Part shown: positions 16,730 to 26,483 of the stretch, piece by piece
Numbering within the stretch: the first letter of the stretch is position 1
Layout: every line of letters starts with the position of its first letter
From: Duganella dendranthematis
Lineage (GTDB): Bacteria > Pseudomonadota > Gammaproteobacteria > Burkholderiales > Burkholderiaceae_D
DNA: 64,000 nucleotides
Reading direction: 5' to 3'
NCBI RefSeq assembly: GCF_012849375.1
Contig: NZ_CP051684.1
Coordinates: forward strand, 1,550,001 to 1,614,000
Position numbers and translations under genes: made by a program
Notes under the pieces: generated by a model
What the model saw: the letters and a program-made list of their open reading frames with translations, nothing else
Database searches by the model: none
What the model was told of the DNA's origin: nothing

Positions 16730-17167
16730 ATGCCGCAACACCGCACCATCGATACGCTGCTGGCCAAGTACAGCGAAAGCCACCTCAACCACACCAACGA
16801 GCTGATCCACTTCGTCTGCGTGCCCGTGATTGTGTTCACGCTGCTGGGATTGCTATGGTCGCTGCATCCGCTGGTGGCGCTAGCGGTGGCGGTGGCGTCG
16901 ATGGGCTATTACTTCCGGCTGTCGAAGCCGTTCGCGGTGGGTATGCTGCTGATGGCGGCGCTGATGCTGGCCGTCCTGGCGGCGCTGCCGCAGCAAACCA
17001 TCCTGCCGCTGTCGATTGCGATTTTCGTGCTGGCGTGGATCGGCCAGTTCATCGGCCACAAGATCGAGGGCAAGAAGCCCTCCTTCTTCGACGATCTGCG
17101 CTTCCTGTTGATCGGCCCACTGTTCGTGCTGAGCTTCCTGTACCGCCGTCTGCACCTCGCCTATTAA
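16730..17167 (+). CDS. Mpo1-like (DUF962) membrane protein
   Basis: A 145-residue integral membrane protein. The N-terminus TIDTLLAKYSESHLNHTNELIHFVCVP contains the histidines conserved in the DUF962/Mpo1 family, and GQFIGHKIEGKKPSFFDDLRFLLIGPLF near the C-terminus holds the second conserved His and the membrane-entry segment. About four membrane spans are visible (residues 29-50, 51-66, 74-90, 94-112). In yeast Mpo1 is an iron-dependent dioxygenase in alpha-oxidation of 2-hydroxy fatty acids; the bacterial role is inferred from family only. The ATG at 16730 follows AGGAG. Confidence 0.8.
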   Translation: MPQHRTIDTLLAKYSESHLNHTNELIHFVCVPVIVFTLLGLLWSLHPLVALAVAVASMGYYFRLSKPFAVGMLLMAALMLAVLAALPQQTILPLSIAIFVLAWIGQFIGHKIEGKKPSFFDDLRFLLIGPLFVLSFLYRRLHLAY

Positions 17168-17302
17168 TTAGCGCAGCAGGGCGTAGAACATGGCCGTGGC
17201 CGCGCCCTGCATCTCGTCGTCGGCCAGCATCAGCACCAATGCCGTGCTCAGGGCCACGTAGCCCAACAGGGTGACGACCTTGATTTGCAGCGCGGTACTC
17301 AT
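17168..17302 (-). CDS. 44-residue single-span membrane protein
   Basis: A leftward reading frame starts at ATG 17302 preceded by CGGAGGG seven bases upstream and ends at TAA at 17168, immediately next to the stop of the converging Mpo1-like gene. The product is MSTALQIKVVTLLGYVALST followed by a hydrophobic span ALVLMLADDEMQGAATAMFY and ALLR. It has one clear membrane segment and a short acidic turn. I do not recognise a family. Support is the good ribosome binding site, the tail-to-tail spacing with the neighbour and the balanced membrane-protein composition; it is shorter than most annotation thresholds. Confidence 0.5.
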   Translation of the reverse strand: MSTALQIKVVTLLGYVALSTALVLMLADDEMQGAATAMFYALLR

Positions 17303-17469
17303 GGCGCCCTCCGGTTGGCAATATGGTGAAGTGTTATTTCACTATACTTGGTCTTTTCACCAGCACCGCTGAATTTACACTCCAGATACAACTTCGGCCG
17401 CCATCTGTTGCGTCGCAACAAAATGCTAGCCGCTAGGCAAGATATACCTCGGCCAGCTATACTCGTTCG

Positions 17470-18464
17470 ATGTCCTCTCCACTGTTATTCATCACCGCCT
17501 GTTTGATCTGGGGCTCCACCTTCTTCGCCATCACGCTGCAACTGGGCGAAGTGGCGCCGGCCGTTTCCGTGGTCTACCGTTTTGCGCTGGCCTCGGCCGT
17601 GCTGTTTGCCTGGTGCGCGGTGCGCGGCGACCGCCTGCTGCTGCCCTGGCGTGCGCAGCGCTGGATGATGCTGCAAGGCGCCGCCACGTTCGCCCTCAGC
17701 TACATCTGCACCTACACCTCCGAGCAGTATCTGGTGTCCGGCCTGGTGGCGGTGCTGTTTGCGCTGATGGTGTTCTGGAACCCGATTCTCAACCGGCTGG
17801 TGTTCGGCAGCCCGCTGGCCTGGCGCACCTGGGCCGCCGGCGGGGTCGCCATCTGCGGCGTGACCTTGCTGTTCTTCCACTCGATCGGCGACGCCTGGGG
17901 CGAGATCCGCAACGGCGGCAGCGGCCACTTCCTGCTGGGGCTGATCCTGGCCACCACCGCCACGCTGGCCAGCTCGGTCGGCAACGTGGTGGTGATCAAG
18001 GTGCGCCAGCAATCCGACAATGTGCTGCTGACCATGGCGTGGTCCATGCTGTGGGGCACGACGCTGGTGGCGCTATGGGTGATCGCCAGCGGCCAGCACT
18101 TCAGCCTGCCGACCACGGCGAAATACTGGGGCGGCCTGCTGTGGCTGTCCCTGCTGGGCTCGGTCATCGCGTTTGCCGCCTACTTCACGCTGATCCACCG
18201 CATCGGCTCCGACAAGGCAGTCTATATCGGCGTCGTCACGCCGGTAATTTCCGTGTTGTTGTCGATCCAGCTCGAACATTACCGCCCGGGGCCATGGAGT
18301 GGATCGGCATGGTACTCTGCCTGTCCAGCGTGGTCTGGGCACTGCAACCTCATTCTTCTACTACCGCCAAACCTGATGAGCACTTCCGAACTGAACATCC
18401 GCCCGGCTACGCCGGCCGACGTCCCCGCCATCTTCAGCATGATTTTCGAGCTGGCCGTGTTTGA
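17470..18464 (+). pseudogene. EamA/DMT-family transporter, frameshifted near its C-terminus
   Basis: Ten hydrophobic segments of a drug/metabolite-transporter permease are visible, starting with SSPLLFITACLIWGSTFFAI and including the second-repeat block GSVIAFAAYFTLIHRIGSDKAVYIGVVTPVISVLLS. At the G run 18288-18291 the frame changes: the expected RPGAMEWIGMVLCLSSVVWAL continues in the next frame, while the original frame runs on without a stop into the acetyltransferase gene, giving an artificial 466-residue fusion. One added G restores the transporter, whose stop would be at 18464, 89 bases inside the acetyltransferase gene. Loss of the last membrane span would impair the protein if the deletion is real. 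Substrate unknown. Confidence 0.82.
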
Positions 18465-18870
18465 AAAGCTGGAACACATGGTGGTCGCCAACGAAGCCAT
18501 GCTGCACGACAGCCTGTTCTGCGACAAGCCGGTGTGCGAAGCGCTGGTCGGCGAGACCAACGGCGGCGAGGTGGTGACCTTCGCGCTGTTCTTCCACAAC
18601 TTCTCCACCTTCCTGTGCAAGAAGGGCCTGTACCTGGAAGACTTGTACGTGCAGCAATCGCAGCGCGGCAAGGGCTACGGCAAGCAGATGCTGGTGGCGC
18701 TGGCGCAACTGGCGGTGGAACGCGACTGCGGCCGCTTCGAGTGGTCGGTGCTGGACTGGAACGCCAACGCCATCAAGTTCTACGAAGGCATGGGCGCGAC
18801 CGTCATGCCGGACTGGCGCATCTGCCGCGTTACCGGCGACGCGCTGGCGCAGCTGTCGGCGCAGGCATAA
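18376..18870 (+). CDS. GNAT family N-acetyltransferase, diamine-acetyltransferase-like
   Basis: A 164-residue acetyl-CoA-dependent acetyltransferase. The N-terminus LNIRPATPADVPAIFSMIFELAVFEK, the block GLYLEDLYVQQSQRGKGYGKQML (acetyl-CoA-binding motif A with RGKGYG) and WSVLDWNANAIKFYEGMGATVM (motif B, with the Tyr acting as general acid) match the GNAT fold and are closest to the SSAT-like diamine/polyamine group. The exact substrate is not shown. The ATG at 18376 lies inside TGATGA, and the same frame is open upstream because of the transporter frameshift. The gene is followed directly by a terminator hairpin. Confidence 0.85.
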   Translation: MSTSELNIRPATPADVPAIFSMIFELAVFEKLEHMVVANEAMLHDSLFCDKPVCEALVGETNGGEVVTFALFFHNFSTFLCKKGLYLEDLYVQQSQRGKGYGKQMLVALAQLAVERDCGRFEWSVLDWNANAIKFYEGMGATVMPDWRICRVTGDALAQLSAQA

Positions 18871-18905
18871 AAAAAAATCCCACCCAGCGGCTGGCGCTGG
18901 ATGGG
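18869..18905. terminator. Hairpin terminator with A/T tract serving the leftward operon
   Basis: CCCACCCAGCG (18879-18889) pairs with CGCTGGATGGG (18895-18905) around a five-base loop; an A run at 18869-18877 becomes the T tract for leftward transcription from the transporter/metalloprotease genes. It overlaps the stop codon of the rightward acetyltransferase gene and can also end that transcript weakly. Confidence 0.72.
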
Positions 18906-19012
18906 GCAACCCGTTGTCAGTGGGAGGGAGATTGAATCAACGGATTCACTATAGCCCTCGGCTCCCGCATCCGCCGCAGCCCTTACAAATCATTACGGCC
19001 GCTTAAAGACGC

Positions 19013-20584
19013 TTACACCGGCTTTACAGAAAAGCGATGCCTGTTCGTTACGGCCCGCTCCAGCAGCTCGAAAATGCCCTGTGTCAGCAATGCCAACATT
19101 GCCGCAGGGATAGCTCCTGCCAGCAACATATCGTTGTCATTCAACGCCAGGCCGATGGTGATGCGCTCCCCATAACCGCCGGCGCCGATGAAGGCCGCGA
19201 TGGTAGCCGTGCCCACGCTCAGCACCGCCGCCGTCTTCACGCCGGCCAGGATCACCGGCAGCGCCAATGGCAAATCGACATGCACCAGCCGCTGCATCGG
19301 CCGCAGTCCCAATGCCTGCGCCGCCAGCTTCAAGCCGGGCGACACTTGCAACAGGCCGGTGCAGGTGTTGCGCACGATGGGCAGCAGCGCATACACCACC
19401 AGCGCCACCAGCGCCGGCACCGTGCCGATCATGCCTAGCAGCGGAATCAACAACGCCAGCAAGGCCAGCGACGGGATAGTCTGTAACACGCCGGCCAGTC
19501 CCAGCACCACTTGCCGCAGGCGCGGCAGCGACGCCGCCAGCACGCCCAGCGGAATGCCGATTACGCACGCCAGCGCGACGGACAGCAGCACCAGCGTCAA
19601 ATGCTGCTGCGTCATGCGCGCCAGGTTCTGGTCGAAGATTTTGGCCAGCAAGCTGGCGCGCACGGATGGCGTGGACGTAGTCATGCCGGGAGCAGCGGCG
19701 CCGGCCCGCGCGCCCGCCGCAGCGGCCGCAGACGCAGGGCCGTTCAGCGGATGCGCCGCCAGCCAGTCATGCGCCACGCGGTCGAAGCTCTCGCCATCGA
19801 TTTCCGCCGCCGCATTCATCGCAATCATATCCTTCTCGCTGATCCGCCTTTCCAGCTGGCTGATCGCCTTCCACGCCGCCGGAAAACGCCTGGCCGCATC
19901 GAGCCGGTACAGCAACACCGCATCGTAGCGCGGGAAGTAAGCGCGATCGTCCTGCAGCACACGCAGGCCGTACTGACTAATACGCGCCTCGGTCGAATAA
20001 ATATCGATCACATCGACCTGCTCGTGCCGCAGCGCCTCAAATGCGATGCCATGGTCCAGCCCCTCCGGCCGCTGCGTCAGCCCGTAGCGCGCCGCCAGTC
20101 CCTGCCAGCCATCGGCGCGGCCGATGAATTCGTGCGACAGCCCAAAGCGCAACTGATCGCGCCCCGCCAGCTCGCTCAACTTGTGCGGCGCCTCCGCGTC
20201 GCCGCGCATCGCCAGCGCATAGGTATTGTTGAAGCCCAGCGGCACCGCCACGCCAAGGCCCATCACCGCCAGCTCCTTGCGGATCTGCTCCATCGACGCC
20301 GGCTTGGCGTGCTTGAGAATCTCCAGATCCAGCGTGCCCACATACTCGGGATAGACATCGATTCGCCCCGCCTGCAACGCCGCCAGCACAATCGCAGTAT
20401 TGCCCAGGCCTTGCAGATGCTCGACCTTCGCATGCGGCGCCGCCGTCTGTTTCAGCACCTCGCCCAAAATATAGGACTCGGTAAAGCGCTTGGAGCCAAT
20501 ATGCAGCGTATCGCCCGCAGCCACCGCCGCCGGCCCGGCGCACAGCAGCGCCAGAGCGGCCAGCCATCGTCGCGCCGTCATCAT
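19013..20584 (-). CDS. Fused osmoprotectant-binding protein and ABC permease
   Basis: A 523-residue fusion of two parts of a glycine-betaine/choline-type importer. Residues 1-22 are a signal sequence; about 24-285 form the substrate-binding domain (IGSKRFTESYILGEVLKQ, LGNTAIVLAALQAGRIDVYPEYVGT, and a helix pair near EKDMIAMNAAAEIDG); an Ala-rich linker covers about 286-312; about 320-523 form the permease with five to six spans and the conserved EAA-like block QALGLRPMQRLVHVDLPLALPVILAGVKTA around 430-459. The family transports compatible solutes. No ATPase gene is adjacent, so the energising subunit must be elsewhere. Its start overlaps the metalloprotease stop (TGATG), so the two are cotranscribed and translationally coupled. 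Confidence 0.88.
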   Translation of the reverse strand: MMTARRWLAALALLCAGPAAVAAGDTLHIGSKRFTESYILGEVLKQTAAPHAKVEHLQGLGNTAIVLAALQAGRIDVYPEYVGTLDLEILKHAKPASMEQIRKELAVMGLGVAVPLGFNNTYALAMRGDAEAPHKLSELAGRDQLRFGLSHEFIGRADGWQGLAARYGLTQRPEGLDHGIAFEALRHEQVDVIDIYSTEARISQYGLRVLQDDRAYFPRYDAVLLYRLDAARRFPAAWKAISQLERRISEKDMIAMNAAAEIDGESFDRVAHDWLAAHPLNGPASAAAAAGARAGAAAPGMTTSTPSVRASLLAKIFDQNLARMTQQHLTLVLLSVALACVIGIPLGVLAASLPRLRQVVLGLAGVLQTIPSLALLALLIPLLGMIGTVPALVALVVYALLPIVRNTCTGLLQVSPGLKLAAQALGLRPMQRLVHVDLPLALPVILAGVKTAAVLSVGTATIAAFIGAGGYGERITIGLALNDNDMLLAGAIPAAMLALLTQGIFELLERAVTNRHRFSVKPV

Positions 20585-23246
20585 CAGGCGCCCGCGCGCA
20601 GCATGGATGCCTTCAACGCCTGCCCCAGCGTCTCATAGCTTTCCGACAGATGCGCCTTGGCCTCGATACTCACCGGCCGCGCCATCGCGCTATGCAGATC
20701 ACGCTGCAAGCGCAGCGCATTCTCGCGCTGCAGGCTGCGCACATCCGCCGGCATGCCGGCCGACACGCGCAACAGCGAGGCCACCAGCCGCTTCAGATGC
20801 TCGCGTTGCAGATTGCGCCGCATGGCATTAATGTCCTTGCCGGACTTGAGCTCACTCCACACCGAATCCTGCACCGTCACATACAGCTCGGGCAAGCCCA
20901 ATGCCAGCTTGCGGTTCGCCACCTTCTCCTGCGAATCGATCAGGCGTATCGCCACCGCATCGGACATCAACTGATCCAGCGCCGACGCCTGCAACGACAG
21001 CACGCGTCCACCCACCGACACATCCGGCCGGCCGCGCGTGCTGAAATGATCCGAGCCGAGACGGCTGATCATGTCCGGCGAAAACTTGAAGCTGTCCACC
21101 TTGAACAAGCTATTGGTCAGCATCAGCAAAGCCTCGCGCTGGCGCGGCAGCGGCACCGGCGTAAAGGTCGCCCGGCCCGTGCCGGCGTGGTCGCGCAGAT
21201 ACGTCACGCCGCCCACATACTTGACCACCACCGGCAGCGTGCGCGCAAACTGCTGGAAGCCATAATCGAAACTGCGGCGTAGCACCTCGTAGCTCTCGCC
21301 CGGCTTGAGCGTGCGGTTCTGCACGCGGTCCCACAATTCGCGCGAGATCGTCAGGCGGCGCTGGAAGTACGCCAGCGGATCGCTACCCAGATCGAACACG
21401 TTCACGTCCGGGTCCATATTGAAGCCGCCCGCATCCTGGTCGGTACCGAAGGCCAGCAGCGGTTCATTCGAGCGCGCCGCGATCTTCGCCAGTTCGTCCT
21501 TCTCCTGCGCCGGCTCGATCGGTTTATACGCGTACTCGATGGCCCAGTAATCGTAGGGGCCAAGCGCAGACGTCACGTACTCGCCCTGCTTCTCGTCTTT
21601 CAGCGACAGGTTGAACGGCGTGTAATCCATCACCGAACCGGCCATGCCGTTCTTTTTGGTGAACTCGGGTCTTGCAACTGCTTCAGCGTGTAGATGGTCG
21701 ACGAGCGGAAGTTGTGCCGCAGTCCCAGCGTATGGCCCACCTCGTGCATGATCACCGACTTGACGTAGGCCTGCGCTACCGCATCCGACTGCGGACTGCC
21801 CATGTCCATGGTGCCGCGCGACTCCAGCACGTCCAGGGCGAAGCCCATTTCCTGCGCGGATTCGGCCATGTAATCGCAGCGGTCCTCGCCGGTCGGCGGC
21901 GGCGACAGGTCGAAGCTGTCCTCGCCGACCATGCGCCGCGCACCACGCGCAAACACGTCGGACATGCCGATGTCCGCATCCAGAATCTCGCCGCTGCGCG
22001 GATCGACCTGGCTCGGGCCAATGGCAAAGCCCACATCGCTGCCGACGAACCAGCGGATCGACGCATGACGCGCATCCATGGTGTCGAATTTATCCTTGTC
22101 GCTCTGCTGCTTGACCAAGATGGCGTTCTTGAAGCCGATGCGTTCAAACGCCTCGTTCCAGGCCAGCACGCCCTGCCGCACCGACTCGCGGTACTTCTCC
22201 GGCACGTTGGCGTCGATCCAGTAGACAATAGGCTGCTTCGGTTCCGACAGCGCCGCTGCCGGGTCCTGCTTCTCCAGGCGCCAGCGGTCCACCAGATGCA
22301 CGGCGGTGGTCGGCGTCACGTCGTCCGAATAATCCTGGCTGGTGCTGACGAAGTGGCCGATACGGTCATCCGCCGGCCGTCCATGCATGGCCTGCGCCGG
22401 CAACGGCATGAAGCTGTAGTAGAAGCCGAGGAACATGCTGCGCGGGTCCGGCAGCGTGGACGGCGGCGTGGGCAACGACAGCAGCGCCAATGGCACTGTC
22501 GGCACCACCGCCGGACGCGCCGCAATGCGCGGCACGAAGAAGTGGGCGTTGACCTGCAAGCCGGTCATCGCCTCGTCGGAACGTAAGGTGAGGAAGCTGC
22601 TGTTGCGCGGGTCCATCGCATACGGCATGCGGAACGCCGTCTCCAGCCGCGTGGACATGGCAGGGATATCGCCGAACAGCAGCGCGTTGGCCTCCACCAG
22701 CACGGACTTCGACAGCACATTCGGTCCGCTGGCCACCGGCGCCACCGCCAGCAGGCTGTCCGAGAACGCCTGCTGCACCGCCAGCGCCTGCGGCGTGCCG
22801 CCCTTGGCGCTGTACTCGGTGTTCTTGGCGATCATCTGCACCAGGTTGCCAACGCGGTGGAAGATCACAACCTGACTCGTGCCCATCTGGCTGCCGTAGA
22901 TGCCACGTTCGCCGATCCCGTTCGGCAGATTCACCGACATGAACAGCGGACGGTCAAACTGGTCCGGCCGCAGTTCGATCCAGACCTTCTCCTCTTTCTG
23001 GTACAAGCCCAGGAAGCCCGGCAGATGCTGCGCGCCGCGCACCACGTCGACGAACGGACGCGGCGCGGCAGTCGGCAGCACAATCGCCGGCGCTGGCGCG
23101 GCACCCGGTTGCAGCGGCGTGGTGGCCACCACCGGCACTTCCGGCGCGTGGGGAACAGGCGGGGTTGGCGGCGCCGGCTCCTGTGCCAGCGCCTGGACAC
23201 TCAGCGCCGCCAGCACGGCGACGCGCACGGAATTCAATACGAACAT
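20584..23246 (-). pseudogene. Secreted zinc-dependent metalloprotease (DUF5117/DUF5118 type), frameshifted
   Basis: The protein begins with a signal peptide (MFVLNSVRVAVLAALSVQALAQ, start at 23246 after AAGGAAG) and a Pro/Ala-rich segment. The N-terminal and middle domains (about 60-480) resemble the large secreted zincins of the DUF5117/DUF5118 group. The zinc site HEVGHTLGLRHNF is complete, followed by SSTIYTLKQLQDP. Here the frame is lost at a G/C run (21667-21669); restoring one base continues with EFTKKNGMAGSVMDYTPF and the C-terminal domain to 20584, about 885 residues in total. The Met-turn-like SVMDY block lies after the shift. The gene is coupled to the osmoprotectant transporter downstream. 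Real loss or a sequencing error cannot be told apart here. Confidence 0.82.
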
Positions 23247-23307
23247 AAGGCTTCCTTGGATAACATTCGGATAATGTAACCGAAAGCATAAGGAAGCAAA
23301 CAGATTT

Positions 23308-24524
23308 TTACACGGCCGGAGAGCGCAAAATGCCTGCGTTGGCGACACCACGGCACGGATTGAGGCCAATCGCATACGAAAGGTCGGCCGGACGCGCGAT
23401 GCGCCACAGCGCAAAGTCGGCGCGCTTGCCCACTGCCAGCGTGCCGATATCCTGCTCAAGACCGAGCGCGCGCGCCGCATGGCGCGTCACGCCGGCCAGC
23501 GCTTCCTGCGGCGTCAAACGCCACAAGGTGCAGGCCATATTCATCGCCAGCAGCAGGGACGTCATCGGCGAGGTGCCGGGATTGCAGTCGGTGGCCACCG
23601 CCATCGAAACCCCGCTTCGCGCATCGCAGCGACCGGCGGCGGCGTGGTGTCGCGCAGGAAGTAGTAAGCGCCGGGCAGCAGCACCGCCACCGTGCCGGCA
23701 GACGCCATCGCTGCCACGCCGGCAGCGCTCAGATGCTCCAGGTGATCGGCAGACAGACCGTTGTAGCGCGCCGTCAGTTCGGCGCCGCGCTGGTCGGATA
23801 ACTGTTCCGCGTGCAGCTTGACCGGCAAGCCTTGTGCGCGTGCGGCCTGAAACACACGCTCCGTCTGTTCATGCGAAAAGCCGATGCGCTCACAGAACGC
23901 ATCCACCGCATCGACCAGCCCTTCGGCCGCCAGCGGCGCGATCATCTGGATGACTTCATCGACGTAATCGTCGGCGCGGCCGACAAACTCCGGCGGCAGA
24001 GCATGCGCGCCGAGGAAGGTGGTGGCTACGCGCACCGGCAGTTCACGGCCGATGCGGCGCGCGGCATGCAGCATCTTCGCTTCCGACTCCAGCGTCAGGC
24101 CGTAGCCGGATTTGATCTCGATGGTGGTCACGCCTTCCGCCAGCAGGCTGCGCACGCGCGGCAGGCTTTGACGCAGCAGCTCATCTTCCGAAGCCGCGCG
24201 CGTGGCGCGCACGGTGGACATGATGCCGCCACCCGCACGGGCAATGTCTTCATAGGTGGCGCCGTTCAAGCGCGCCTCGAATTCATCGCTGCGGTTGCCG
24301 GCATGGACAATGTGGGTATGGCAGTCGATCAGCCCGGGAGTCAGCCAGCTTCCCCCGCCATCGTGGACCATGACCGCCTGTGCCCCTTGCGGCATATCGG
24401 CCTGTGGCCCCAGCCATGCGATGCGGCCATCCTTGACGGCGATGGCGGCATCGCGGATTTCACCATAGCCCTCGTCATCGGCCATCGTAGCCAGATGCAC
24501 GTTCGTAAACAACACGTCCCACAT
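23308..24524 (-). pseudogene. hutI: Imidazolonepropionase HutI, frameshifted
   Basis: HutI hydrolyses imidazolonepropionate to N-formimidoyl-L-glutamate, the third step of histidine degradation. The frame from [11 protein letters not shown] (24524) carries the metal motif [16 protein letters not shown], the substrate block [37 protein letters not shown], and [20 protein letters not shown]. At the C run 23610-23613 (plus strand) the frame shifts; the other frame supplies the expected [36 protein letters not shown] and ends at 23308. One added base gives about 405 residues, the usual length. Last gene of the hut operon. Because every other hut gene is intact, a sequencing error is a serious possibility. 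Confidence 0.88.
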
Positions 24525-24537
24525 GCTTTTTGCTTTC

Positions 24538-25116
24538 TTAATTGCGGATAATGTCGACCACCAGCACGGTGGCCTGTTGCGCCTCCAGCGTCCAATCCTC
24601 TTCACCATCCGCCATCACCAGCGTGTCGTAGCGGACCATGGCGATGCGCTCGCGCGCACTGCCCAGGCTCAGGCTCTCGCCGTCGGCCAGGAACAGCAGC
24701 GTGGTGGCGCTGCGGCGCTTGAGTGTTTGTTTGCCGCGCACCGTCAGCAGTTCCAGCCGATGGCGGCACTGGCCGCGCCGCGTCATCACGTTGAAATCGG
24801 TGGTCTGTAGACCGGTGACGGTGGCGTGCACCGCATCCTCGCCGGCGAATTCGATCAGCGGTTCGGCGGGGCTGAGCACAAAGCGCTCGTCGCCGAAGTC
24901 CAGCAGCACGCCGTCGCCTTGGACCAGCGCCAGCGAACGGTCGATGCCGGGGAAGGAAGAGAATGGGCCATCCTGCGCAATCGTGGCCAGGCTCACGCGC
25001 CAGTCGAAATTGTCGAGCGTGGCGCCGGCGGGCGAGACGGCGATTTCCGTGGTGCTGCCGCCGCCGTTTTTCCACGGTGCGGAGCGCAGGCTTGCATACT
25101 GGATCAGCTGGGTCAT
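24538..25116 (-). CDS. hutD: HutD family protein
   Basis: A 192-residue cupin-type protein (HutD/Ves family). Recognised by the N-terminal block [45 protein letters not shown] and the C-terminal cupin strands. In Pseudomonas HutD is needed for normal growth on histidine and is thought to limit hut expression by responding to a pathway intermediate; its biochemical activity is not settled. The start at 25116 overlaps the hutF stop by four bases (ATGA), which fixes the start and shows coupling. It is followed by hutI after 13 bases. Confidence 0.9.
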   Translation of the reverse strand: MTQLIQYASLRSAPWKNGGGSTTEIAVSPAGATLDNFDWRVSLATIAQDGPFSSFPGIDRSLALVQGDGVLLDFGDERFVLSPAEPLIEFAGEDAVHATVTGLQTTDFNVMTRRGQCRHRLELLTVRGKQTLKRRSATTLLFLADGESLSLGSARERIAMVRYDTLVMADGEEDWTLEAQQATVLVVDIIRN

Positions 25117-26483
25117 CGGAACTCCCTCAGTTCGGCCAAGGTCTGCTTGAAGCGCGCAGCGATCGCCTGCTGCGCCACATGCTGCTGATTGCGCACTACC
25201 CACTGGCCGCCGACCATGACGTCCTTGACCAGATTGTCGTTGCCACTGAAGACAAAGCTGCCGAGCACTTCGTTCAGCGTCAACCCAAACATATTCGGAT
25301 GCGCGTCGTCGAGCACCACGATGTCCGCACGATGGCCCGGCGCCAGCGCGCCGACAGGCCGTCCCGCCGCCTGCGCGCCGCCCTGCAAGGCGCGCTGCCA
25401 CAGGAAGTCGCCGACATTGCGTTCCGTCGCCGACACCGCGATATTGCGGCGCTGGTGCTGCAAGCGCTGACCGTACTCCAGCCAGCGCAATTCTTCCACC
25501 GCGCTTTGCGACACATGGCTGTCGCTGCCGATACCAAAGCGGCCGCCCTGCGCCACAAAGCTCTCCAGCGGGAACAAGCCGTCGCCGAGATTCGCTTCCG
25601 TGGTCGGACACAAGCCCGCCACCGCGCCGCTGTGGGCGATGCCGCTGACTTCATCTTCGCTCAGGTGCGTCGCGTGGATCAGGCACCAGCGCTGGTCCAC
25701 CGCCGCATTCTCCAGCAGCCACTGCACCGGACGGCGCCCGCTCCAGCTCAGCGACTGCTGCACTTCGCCCTGCTGCTCGGCGATATGAATGTGCACCGGG
25801 CGTGCCGCCGGCAGCGTCGCCAGCACCTCGCCGATCTGCATCACCGACGCCGCGCGCAGCGAATGCGGCGCCACGCCGACTTCCACCTGCGCGTCGCGCT
25901 GCGGTTCCAGCGCCTCCACGATGCGCAACACATCCTGCGCGTCGGTCTTGAAACGCTGCTGTTCCGGTTTCAGCGCCAATTCGCCAAAACCGGAATAACT
26001 ATACAACACCGGCAGCATGGTCACGCCGATTCCCGTCAAACGTGCGGCGGCGATGACGCGCTCCGCCGTCTCCGCCGGCCGCGCATACATGGCGCCGTCC
26101 GGCGCCCGCTGCACGTAATGGAATTCGCACAGCGACGTGTAGCCGTGACGCAGGCATTCGCTGAACAGCTGCGCGGCGATGCTTTCGATATGCTCAGGCG
26201 TGATGTTGCGTGCGAAGCGGTACATCAGATCGCGCCAGGTCCAGAAGCTGTCTTTGCTGTCACCGGCCTTTTCGGTGCGGCCGCCCAGCGCGCGCTGGAA
26301 GCTGTGCGAATGCAGGTTGATCATGCCCGGCAGCGCGTACTCCACGGACTCCGTACCCGCAGCCGATGCGCCCGCAGCGTCAGGCATCACGGCGACAATC
26401 GCGCCGCCGGCATCCCACTCGATCAGCACATCCTTGGCCCAGCCATCTGGCAGCAGCGCGTGGCGCGCAAACAGTCTGCTCAT
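25113..26483 (-). CDS. hutF: Formimidoylglutamate deiminase HutF
   Basis: HutF converts N-formimidoyl-L-glutamate to N-formyl-L-glutamate, the fourth step of the five-step pathway. The 456-residue amidohydrolase shows PGMINLHSHSFQRALGG (metal-binding HxH at about 56-58), LRHGYTSLCEFHYVQ, the block VGVAPHSLRAAS, HIHIAEQQGEV and FGIGSDSHVS (last metal Asp). The ATG at 26483 overlaps the hutG stop (ATGA), and its own stop overlaps hutD. Presence of HutF with HutG, and no HutG-type formiminoglutamase, identifies the Pseudomonas-type route that releases formate. Confidence 0.93.
   Translation of the reverse strand: MSRLFARHALLPDGWAKDVLIEWDAGGAIVAVMPDAAGASAAGTESVEYALPGMINLHSHSFQRALGGRTEKAGDSKDSFWTWRDLMYRFARNITPEHIESIAAQLFSECLRHGYTSLCEFHYVQRAPDGAMYARPAETAERVIAAARLTGIGVTMLPVLYSYSGFGELALKPEQQRFKTDAQDVLRIVEALEPQRDAQVEVGVAPHSLRAASVMQIGEVLATLPAARPVHIHIAEQQGEVQQSLSWSGRRPVQWLLENAAVDQRWCLIHATHLSEDEVSGIAHSGAVAGLCPTTEANLGDGLFPLESFVAQGGRFGIGSDSHVSQSAVEELRWLEYGQRLQHQRRNIAVSATERNVGDFLWQRALQGGAQAAGRPVGALAPGHRADIVVLDDAHPNMFGLTLNEVLGSFVFSGNDNLVKDVMVGGQWVVRNQQHVAQQAIAARFKQTLAELREFR

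Noticed and set aside
17470..18870. Single 466-residue transporter-acetyltransferase fusion
   Set aside because: The apparent fusion results from a one-base deletion at 18288-18291; the transporter end is found in the next frame and the acetyltransferase has its own start at 18376.
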